Shown here in pieces: positions 57,701 to 64,000 of a stretch of 64,000 bases of DNA. Made by a program: the position numbers and the translations under genes. Source of the stretch: Parelaphostrongylus tenuis (Eukaryota > Nematoda > Chromadorea > Rhabditida > Metastrongylidae). Within the stretch, counting starts at the first letter, position 1; every line of letters starts with the position of its first letter. The stretch spans positions 248,001-312,000 of the forward strand of contig JAHQIW010000141.1 in assembly GCA_019055375.1 (NCBI GenBank), read 5' to 3'. The notes below the pieces were generated by a model. It made no database searches and was not told the DNA's origin. It saw only the letters and a program-made list of their open reading frames with translations.

Positions 57701-59861
57701 CAGATCTGAAACTTGGCGGACCGATGGCAAAAAGTGGTGGATAGTGATGGCTTATATTTTGAAAAATAGTAGTTGCTGTTTGTTGTCTGAATATATGCAT
57801 AATTTTTGAATGTTCTATCAAATGATGGAAACTTTCTTTCCAACCTAGTAAATTTTAATTTTTGCACTTGAGCGCGATCCAATAGAAATTCCGCTTCGCG
57901 TGTGGCACAAGGCGCGGCGGACGGTGGCACGTATATGGGCCACCCCGCACTTAGTGCATCAATTATCAGAGATCATATCTTACAACAAATTTCTCTATTT
58001 CTGATGAAGCACATGAGTGTGTCATTTCTAAAGATACCGTCACAGTTATGGCTGTCGGAAGAGCTCAGGGCTCAGCAGTGTATGCTGTAGCCTCGTATGC
58101 GCGAAGCAGAGGAGTGCCCGTGGTTGCCGACGGCGGAATACGCGATGTCGGATACATTACAAAAGCGGTCGCGCTGGGCGCAAGTGCCGTCATGATGGGA
58201 GGTCTTTTGGCAGGGACTACTGAGGTAAGATTGCTGGAATAGAAAGATTGCATGAACTGACATTTATCATCGGCTATACTATTTCTGAATTCAACAAACT
58301 TGATTTTTTTTCGATGTAACCGAGGCTCTTCTAGTGATGTTTAAACTAATAGTTTTTAGTTGAGTGAATCAACAGGTGGTTTGAGTCCATTACACATCGA
58401 TCAGGTTTTAAGTTTTGCTTGTATCTCAACACTTTTGAGGTCAAGTTTCGCATCATAACCCTGCTGTTAAAAATTAATTCTTGAGTGACTTGAAGTTAGC
58501 ACTCTAATTAACAAAATGTAATATGAACGAGATAGACTTACTTAAACACTACTGCACACGAATTCTCGCATCTCTACAGCATTAGGAGTCGCTGTAAAAG
58601 TCTCCTTTAATCTTTTATCACTCAGTTTTCAGGCACCAGGGGAGTATTTTTGGGGTCCGGGTGGAGTTCGCGTGAAAAATTACCGCGGCATGGGCTCTCT
58701 GGACGCGATGGAAGCACATGTGTCTAGTCAGGACCGATATTTTACTGCGTGAGTTTTCCTGGTGCCTATGGTGACTTACTTTCTAATGGTGCGTTTTAAT
58801 CTAGTCTTCATTCAGAGATGCGGACCAGATCAAGGTTTCTCAGGGTGTTTCGGCGACCATGAAAGATCGTGGTTCATGTCACAAATTCTTACCATATTTG
58901 GTTCGTGGCGTCCAGCATGGCTTTCAGGACATTGGTGTGCGTTCGCTAGAAGAATTACAGTAGGTTTTCTGTTATAGAATATCATTTGTCTTGTGTTCCT
59001 AATTGAAAGGAGAAAAATAAATGTCATCAATCTATAGTATTACCTGAAATTCTATAGATGAGAGCAATTTACCTGAAAAAGAAAGGGCGGACAAATACGC
59101 GTTTTTGTTTTGAACATTGAACAACAAGAAAAGTGACAATAACTCGACTTCTGTTTTCAATTTCTACCTCGTCATTATCGTTTCTATTCATATCGGCAAA
59201 ATCGTTTTGAGTCGAGATTTTCAACACCACACAGTCCTATTTCGAAGCTATGAAGGAAGAATAGTGCCAGAAAAGGTGTAGTGAAATTTACTAAGAACTA
59301 AGAATAAAAAGAATAGGAAGAAATAAGAATATGAGTTAAAGAAAATACCAAAAATTTCTGAACCAATTATATCACCGAAATATACCAAAAGACTTTTGAA
59401 AATTTTTTCCCAACACAGAACGCTCTTATCTATAAACCGTTTTTACCCCTTTGAAGACCATGAGAGTTTTTTTATGTTCACCGCGCTTCGTCAGATCTCA
59501 CTCAGCTGCTGTAATGGCGGCATCGGTCTCGTGGGGAAAACAGGCAGACAGTCAGACATGTTTGCGGTAACATGCAAATGCCGCTCGCTTGACTGCCGCG
59601 TAAACGACGGAGCGACGTCGCCTGCTTATCAACGCTGGTCCTCAAAGGGTTATTTGTGGAATTTTAGGATAGCTGAAATATATATAGTGTTTTGGAAGTC
59701 ACTGAGAATAATCTAAACACTGAATAAATACCGAATGTTCTGCTCTCCTTAAGCACTGCTATGAAAATTTCAGCGAGAAGGTCGCAGCTGGCAAAGTGCG
59801 TTTCGAAAGACGTACACCGAATGCACAAATCGAAGGTGGTGTGCATTCACTCCATTCGTGA
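37410..59861 (+). CDS. IMPDH: Inosine-5'-monophosphate dehydrogenase, 14 exons over 22 kb
   Basis: Catalyses NAD-dependent oxidation of IMP to XMP, the committed step of guanine nucleotide synthesis. Exons: 37410-37501, 42422-42572, 43208-43285, 44664-44805, 46686-46759, 46837-46924, 47365-47432, 49121-49252, 51352-51442, 53475-53570, 58046-58224, 58633-58748, 58816-58959, 59774-59861; 512 codons then TGA. All phases join without frameshift. The barrel begins at [15 protein letters not shown]; the two CBS repeats occupy about 113-230; catalytic loop [12 protein letters not shown] places the nucleophile at Cys333 with Arg324 nearby; IMP-phosphate binding [11 protein letters not shown] holds Asp366; the flap region GMGSLDAM and RYF are present. 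It ends GGVHSLHS, lacking the usual YEKRLF-type tail: the stop overlaps a strong donor (CATTC|GTGAGT), so a further short exon may exist, but I could not find one. The presence of CBS domains and length exclude GMP reductase. Introns of up to 4.9 kb carry many repeats. AATAAA lies at 60174. Confidence 0.95.
38022..38050. repeat. (TGAA)n microsatellite
   Basis: TGAATGAATGATTGAATGAA and further units in IMPDH intron 1. Confidence 0.9.
38145..38220 (+). repeat. Degraded tRNA-like unit in IMPDH intron 1
   Basis: CGTCATTGCATTGATCAGCA, CTCTGGAAAGAGTGAAACGC and GAGTTCGATCTTGTC preserve the family layout (A-box position, centre, B box). Acceptor pairing is lost. Confidence 0.3.
38373..38672. mobile_element. 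Foldback MITE with long inverted ends, copy 2
   Basis: Arms of about 130 bp (GATTTTGGCATCATTCAATT ... AATGGCGCGTAGG and its inverse ... AATGCGCAATTGAACGATAC) with a ~35-bp centre. The arms match copy 1 at 3038-3492, showing one mobile family. In IMPDH intron 1. Confidence 0.75.
39121..39173 (-). ncRNA. Hammerhead-ribozyme-like motif 2, best core
   Basis: Minus strand: GGTGCA, CTGATGA (39158-39164), A-GCG-AGCGATAC-CGC-C (stem II), GAAA (39138-39141), ACG-CA-CGT minimal stem III sharing the last A of the core, A as the residue before the predicted cleavage, then TGCC. TGC pairs with the GCA just before CTGATGA to form stem I. All conserved core bases (CUGANGA, GAAA, UH) are present. Tiny stem III is the form known from Penelope-like retroelements. 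It lies in IMPDH intron 1. Confidence 0.5.
39299..39335 (+). ncRNA. Degenerate hammerhead-like motif 3
   Basis: Plus strand: TCGAGGA in place of CUGANGA, A-GGTG-AAAC-CGCC (four-pair stem II), GAAAC, GTC, AGC. The downstream half is perfect but the first core block carries two changes, so it is probably inactive. It lies 130 bp from motif 2 in opposite orientation. Confidence 0.35.
40318..40420 (-). repeat. tRNA-like unit, second family, degraded
   Basis: Minus strand GGTTTCGATGGTGTAGTAG, AAAACCTGATGAGCTC, AAGTTCGAAGCCACC: A- and B-box-like blocks at tRNA spacing, matching the units at 43955 and 44453. Confidence 0.3.
40805..40905. mobile_element. TA-flanked MITE, fragment
   Basis: Contains AATAGGAGGCGGTACGGCTC and GCTCGCGCGGCAGTCGG, matching the left half of copy 1; the terminal repeats are not preserved. 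Confidence 0.4.
42738..42815. repeat. AT/TA-CA microsatellite
   Basis: (AT)n then ATACATATGTATATACG-type sequence, in IMPDH intron 2. Confidence 0.9.
43955..44052 (-). repeat. tRNA-like unit, second family, degraded
   Basis: Minus strand GGCCTCTATGCTGTAGTGG, AAAATTCATGAGAACC, GAGTTCGAAGCCACC. Same block order as 40318-40420. Confidence 0.3.
44453..44523 (+). repeat. tRNA-like unit, second family
   Basis: GGGTCTCGATGGCGCAGTGG (A box), TTCTCGGAAAG, and GTGGGTTCAAGTACCCC (T arm/B box). Two reversed relatives lie at about 40318-40420 and 43955-44052. It looks like the tRNA head of a SINE. Confidence 0.4.
45549..45592 (-). ncRNA. Degenerate hammerhead-like motif 4
   Basis: Minus strand: TTGAAAA, AGGCGAAACTGCC (stem II possible), AAAACGTCAGC. 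Same layout as the other copies but with the GAAA and CUGANGA blocks both mutated; likely a dead copy. In IMPDH intron 4. Confidence 0.25.
45970..46615. mobile_element. Long-TIR MITE family, copy in IMPDH intron 4
   Basis: Left TTGGATAAGAACTTTTCACA, GTTAGTAATTAGAAAGCTC; right AGATTTAAGTTTTCGAATGA and a decayed end near 46615. Confidence 0.5.
48205..48330 (+). mobile_element. Possible degraded SINE body fragment
   Basis: CCAGGCTTCTCGTCCCTATG, GGATCGGCTTGACACTAAAC and TTGTCTGAGAGAGC follow the spacing of the SINE body (CCTTTTACCCCTTCGGGG, GGTACCATACTTGTTTGGGA) with heavy divergence. In IMPDH intron 7. Confidence 0.3.
50456..50492 (-). ncRNA. Hammerhead-ribozyme-like motif 5
   Basis: Minus strand: CTGAAGA (50482-50488, fits CUGANGA), A-GGCG-AAAA-CGTC (four-pair stem II with one G-U), GAAA (50465-50468), TGCTAGC. 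The core is complete; stems I and III are weak or minimal. In IMPDH intron 8. Confidence 0.45.
57440..57850 (+). mobile_element. Mariner transposase C-terminal remnant with 3' terminal repeat
   Basis: Within IMPDH intron 10. The frame from about 57447 reads [15 protein letters not shown], then [20 protein letters not shown], the diagnostic mariner motif around the last catalytic Asp (PDxAPSDY; here Asn replaces the second Asp). It continues [16 protein letters not shown] and, past an in-frame stop at 57707, [19 protein letters not shown]. The element ends at TTTCCAACCTAGTA (57837-57850), a mariner-type inverted terminal end. The 5' two thirds of the transposase and the left end are missing, so it is dead. 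Confidence 0.85.
59445..59650. mobile_element. TA-flanked MITE, copy 4
   Basis: Ends ACCCCTTTGAAGACCAT and GGTCCTCAAAGGGT, flanked by TA; body CAGATCTCACTCAGCTGCTG and GCGTAAACGACGGAGCGACG. In IMPDH intron 13. Confidence 0.65.
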
Positions 59862-61240
59862 GTATCGTTTTCAGTCCATTTCTTATTATCTCACGAGCCA
59901 AAGGTAGTGCAGACGCAAGTGGGCGTACTCGCTTTGTAGGATAGATGTTGTCCCTGTCCCTTGAATTGATATTCCACTGAATCCTAGCAGTAATTATTAA
60001 TATGAAGCAAGTAAAGCATCAATATGTCTGGATGAACTCTGGAAATTGTGGGAACTTTCCATTGATCGTCCTGAAAATTTATGATTTGAGGGCGGGTAAT
60101 CGACGAGACGATATAGTGGCAATCATAAGATAACTTTGTGGAAATCTATTGCTTGCAATTGTGGCACTTAGCTAATAAAGTATAGCTTTAAAAAAGAATA
60201 CTAGGTGGTTATACGTCTCCATGTGATGTCATCAATTTATCGGTTACAGTGTATACGATACTGATACGTATATTCATCACTGTTGGCCAAGGGGCCATTC
60301 TGAAGCAACAACTGAGCCTATCGGTAGGATTATAGTCGTTAGGTAGTCTACAGTCTGCACCAGTTACCATGTTTTATTTTCATTTTTTCGTAAGTCTGTG
60401 AGTCTATTAGAGATCGGCATAGCAGCCGTCACTGATTCGCCACTGTTTCCGCTGCATGACTTTTCAGATTGTGTGTAAACTGACATGCACCTATCTGTGA
60501 ATTGACATCTATCCACGTATCGGTGTATTACTTAGTTACAGGTATTAGTGGAAGTTTTACGCATTCGCGAATTTTTTTTTTAGATTTGAAAAACGCCCGT
60601 ACTAGGCCATCACCTGTTCGATTTCACCCGGTCGCATAGCGGAATGGGTGATTTTTTGTGTTATTGTGTTTGTCAGTTTTTCCAACGTGGTGTTTACTAA
60701 GAGCGCTGCCGTGAAGTTTTTCAATTTTGTGGACTTCATTGTTACATTGTTCAAGGATTTTGTTATAATGTCGCGGTTGTCTCGTTATTTGTTAACACTG
60801 AGATATCATCGGTTTGGTTCTATTCTGATCCGCCTTTCTGCCAACGATGGAACGCAAACTATCCACTGTCGGCAGGAAGGCGAAGCTTGTTTCAATGAGA
60901 TAGCAGTTTACATCGTTCACTGCAGATAACGTTTATTTTGATTCTTGAATTTGCCTTAAAGGAAGTTTTATAATTCTTCAGGGTTTGTGCGATTTCGTTT
61001 CCATACCATCGTTTTCCGATATCATGTTGCATTCAAAATTTATAATGAACAATGAATATCTTCTTTTCTGTTTTCTTTTCATTGCTTGCATTATGACTGC
61101 TAGTTAAGAAAGGAAGTTCGGTGAACGTAAGTGAATAAGATTTTCTGAGAAAATCGTCCACTCAGAGAAGGCTATTGACTTATCCTATCTTGAGCAACTA
61201 ATTTGATAAGCGCCAAAATTCATCTCCGTCATCTACACAA
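59862..61240. other. IMPDH downstream region
   Basis: Contains AATAAA at 60174-60179 as a possible poly(A) signal. I searched for a last IMPDH exon encoding a YEKR-type tail and found none. A short hydrophobic ORF at 60648-60929 has no recognisable family. Confidence 0.4.
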
Positions 61241-61245
61241 TGCTC

Positions 61246-61440
61246 AGGTATACGTGAGCGCAGTGGTTAGAGTTGCTATGTGGTTGGGTTATGGTTCGAA
61301 CTCCTCCACCGGCTCATCAAGCCTTCATCCATGCAGGGTCGCAGGTGCTATCAGATTTGTCTGGCCGGATAGCAGCACCAACTTGTTACATCGGTAGGCA
61401 ATCAAAAATCATCGTATGGGTCACGTAGAGTTCATTCTCT
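61246..61440 (+). mobile_element. tRNA-derived SINE, copy 7, 5' portion
   Basis: Head ACGTGAGCGCAGTGGTTAGA (strong A box), GGTTATGGTTCGAACTCC (B box), body GCCGGATAGCAGCACCAACT and TTACATCGGTAGGCAATC. The tail is absent. Lies between IMPDH and the GPCR. Confidence 0.7.
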
Positions 61441-61840
61441 TTGACATGTTTGATGGCATTTCTCAGTGTTTACCAATGTCGAACGTTTGTTCTTCTCCAT
61501 ATGAACAGTGCACTGATACAATGCATATTTATTAATTATGACTAGACAGGATTTTTCAAGCATGATCTTCAACTACATAATATGTACAATCAAATATGCA
61601 TTACCGGTAACGATACATTGTAGACAGTAATGTCATTGCTGCAGCGTCCATCACACAATGAATTGAACAGGCGGACAGCTTCACGCAACAACTCCCACAG
61701 TCTTGGAGGCACAGGAGAATTCGACCCTTAACAAACAATTTTTACGCTACCTGACATTATAGCTAATGGAAGTGCCTAGAAGAAAACAAGGAAAAGCAGG
61801 TTTTACTATGATCTACGACGTTCAACGGATCACTTACTCT

Positions 61841-62303
61841 TTACGTTGACAAAATCTTCAGCGTCTCAAGCTCGTCGTTGTTCGTTGCTGTATCAAATCT
61901 TGTCGAGCATTGATCGTTGAACTGAAAGTGAGTTCACAGTAAGTAATACGTATCAAATTGACCAAGACTCCAACATTAATGTCTAGTAGCTTGTTTTGAT
62001 ATTAAATTCAGATGTAAAAGACCATAATTCGCTCAAACTTTTCTGAAATTCACTTAGGCTACCCAGAATCAATCAATATGTGAATTCAGTATACAAAGAA
62101 TAAATAAGTGATAACTGACCGTCACTTTGTGAGGTTTAGTGTTGGTGATGTATGAGCTCCCCGATTCACCAGATGTGACGTAGCACGGTCGAAATGAAAG
62201 GAACATGTGATGAAGTGCGTTACGAAACGACTCATTCACCAGGGCATAGGTGATGGGATTCACACATGCCGATGAGATGCCGACCAGATGACAGAACAGA
62301 TAT
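61841..62303 (-). CDS. Rhodopsin-family neuropeptide-type GPCR, last two exons only
   Basis: Exon 62120-62303 begins after a TTCTAG acceptor and encodes transmembrane helix 7: YLFCHLVGISSACVNPITYA, with the NPxxY motif as NPITY, followed by LVNESFRNALHHMFL (helix 8) and a Cys that could be palmitoylated. Its donor is ACG|GTCAGT. A final exon 61841-61921 follows an ACTTTCAG acceptor in the same phase, encoding FNDQCSTRFDTATNNDELET and then KILST-stop, an acidic, Ser/Thr-rich tail as in many peptide receptors. The earlier six helices are not in this window, so the upstream intron exceeds 1.7 kb. The HLxGxSSxxxNP pattern is typical of nematode NPR/tachykinin-like receptors; the ligand cannot be read from this fragment. 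Confidence 0.75.
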
Positions 62304-62309
62304 CTAGAA

Positions 62310-62417
62310 CAAATCGTCGTTAGAGTGACAACAGTCCTCTCTGACTAATGAACGTGTTATCTATCTGTCTAGCACACCTAAGCATGCAACCACTCACACC
62401 ATTCGCTTTTGTATGTG

Positions 62418-62451
<34 letters not shown>

Positions 62452-63940
62452 TATATATATATGCATTCCATGTACTTAATCCTTCAATGTAAGGTATTCG
62501 ATTCTGCAATATAAATGCATGAGATGTCATTTTGCAAATGTTATCCGTCTATGAATGCTCTATGCATTGTTTTATAGCAAACTAAAACTCTGTATTGTGA
62601 TTCTGACGCTACGCCCTCAGGAACTGATTCGTGTTTAGCAGCTCCTAATGTAAGTGAGAAATTAAGAAAATGCAAGCATTTTCTCGTATACGAGTTGAAG
62701 CGCACACTAGAAATTTATTGATACTGTACAACAATAAGGTTTGTCGGGCCAGTGAACGTCAGTGATTTCTAACAATCTTATTATACAAGAATGGCATGAA
62801 TAAATGCCGGAATGGCGATATTTCACTACAAAGACTCATGGTGACGAATTTTGGTCATTGGCGACGATAGCTTGAGCTCAATCAAAACGGACTCATGCAC
62901 AGCGGTCTGTAGACGAAGTAATTGTGAGCAAGCCAGCAGGAGCAAAATCTCTCATTCAAAATGGAAAGTGATGGGAAGTACGTGAATTGGACGAATTATG
63001 GACCAATTCGGATTTGGAGAACATTTTTGGGCCTCCAATGTTCACCAGGAGAGATCCATTTCTTGAACGAACTATGAAATGCGAGAAATAGATGGTGCAA
63101 GGCACTGATGTTCTCCTATGTAGTGCCCGAAAATCGAAAACTATTCCTGATGCGAGACTGCATCATAGTGAGTTACAAATCTAAGTATTCTCGTGAGGTT
63201 GATGAAGTCATCCATTGTAACAGCAACAATTAAGAAGTACTGTCGAAAATCAGTGTCATTGTAGTGGCAGAAAGTCGATAAAACAAATCAAGAAATATGC
63301 TTTTGGAGACGTTGTTGTCAACCCTAAGAACGGGCGATCACACTACGCTAGAAGATACGCCACATTAGTGGTGATATAGCCGCCGAACGAGTAAAATTCC
63401 GAAATTATTCCTCTCCTAACAGGACTTATCACTAGAAACTTCTCCATTTTCAAGCCATTGAGCAAAAATTTTCCAAAGAAAGCGTTTGTTGCAAGCCGTA
63501 AAATTCTCAAGAATTTTCTCTCGAGGCTTTTGTGCACATGGAGTCTTCAGGTTTCAAGTATGGTAGAAGAGTTAAAAGCTCACAACATTGTAAATTTGCT
63601 TCGTTTTATACACATGATTCTTGTGACGAAGACATAGCGTAGAATCGGACTTTTAATGTTGAACAACTAGTGCAAAATCGTTTAATCACATGGGATTCCG
63701 ATTTGTATCTCGCATTGCCTATCATTTTTACATTCTTTGAAACCCATTATCCATTTCGACTTCCACCTCATTTAGCTTATGCCGTCATTTCTTGTGGAAG
63801 CTTTAGATTATTATCATCATTATTTTATTTTGCAGAAGAAAACATTTTCGTCGTATCAACCTTATTGTACGCCTCACTGCATTTGATTTCTTGTTATGCA
63901 TATTTTCAGCTTGAATAAATTATATCTGCATACTGTAATA
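62310..63940. other. Presumed GPCR intron or upstream region
   Basis: No sequence coding for helices 1-6 of the receptor is visible on the minus strand. A plus-strand hydrophobic ORF at 63670-63918 (rich in Phe and Leu) is probably chance or an unrelated exon. Confidence 0.4.
62420..62462. repeat. (AT)n microsatellite
   Basis: Two AT runs broken once by TAATA, in the GPCR intron. Confidence 0.95.
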
Positions 63941-64000
63941 TACTAGGTTGAGGAAAAACTTCCTTAACATCTGCGAAGATTCAGATTTCACGCTTGTTAT
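63941..64000 (+). mobile_element. Possible start of a second mariner element at the window edge
   Basis: ACTAGGTTGAGGAAAAACTT begins after a TA dinucleotide and closely resembles the inverted end of the mariner at 57837-57850 read in the other direction (ACTAGGTTGGAAAGAAAG). The element runs off the window, so no coding is visible. Confidence 0.45.

Noticed and set aside
63670..63918. Hydrophobic 82-codon ORF as a membrane protein gene
   Set aside because: AT-rich sequence readily gives Phe/Leu-rich frames; no start context, homologue or neighbouring exon.

Overview
This window is nuclear DNA from a clade V (rhabditid) nematode, most likely a parasitic strongylid such as a hookworm or trichostrongyle. 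The evidence is three intron-rich housekeeping genes with nematode-like proteins, short GT-AG exons (60-200 nt) in a repeat-loaded background, polypyrimidine-AG sites directly before start codons that look like spliced-leader trans-splice acceptors, and long introns packed with small non-autonomous repeats. No bacterial operon, rRNA, CRISPR or viral genome is present.

Layout. (1) 1-13,164, minus: rpn-1/PSMD2, the 26S proteasome lid-base scaffold subunit, 21 exons identified, 3' end cut by the window edge. (2) 13,590-14,156, minus: a single-exon 188-aa protein with a likely L7Ae/Rpp38-type RNA-binding fold, head-to-tail upstream of rpn-1. (3) 14,157-20,310: gene-poor DNA with a tandem array of Pol III B-box-like motifs, tRNA-like palindromes and GC-rich dispersed repeats. 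(4) 20,311-26,700, plus: ribophorin I (oligosaccharyltransferase subunit), 13 exons, complete. (5) 26,701-37,409: accessory DNA with SINEs, MITEs, a 0.55-kb inverted repeat, protein-coding scraps and a GC-rich segment near the next gene's start. (6) 37,410-59,861, plus: IMP dehydrogenase, 14 exons over 22 kb. (7) 61,841-62,303, minus: the last two exons of a rhodopsin-family peptide GPCR whose upstream exons are not visible here.

The genes serve unrelated basic functions (protein turnover, N-glycosylation, GTP synthesis, neuropeptide signalling). What links them is position: from memory, the C. elegans T22D1 region on chromosome IV also carries rpn-1, ribophorin I and IMPDH, so this looks like old conserved microsynteny.

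The unusual content lies between and inside the genes. It includes five hammerhead-ribozyme-like motifs, two nearly canonical in the core; a family of palindromes built from opposed tRNA-like units; a tRNA-derived SINE family with at least seven copies; several MITE families; a near-perfect 264-270 bp-armed inverted repeat; and two mariner traces. rpn-1 carries six one-base homopolymer-type frameshifts while ribophorin I and IMPDH carry none, so rpn-1 exons should be read as needing sequence verification.
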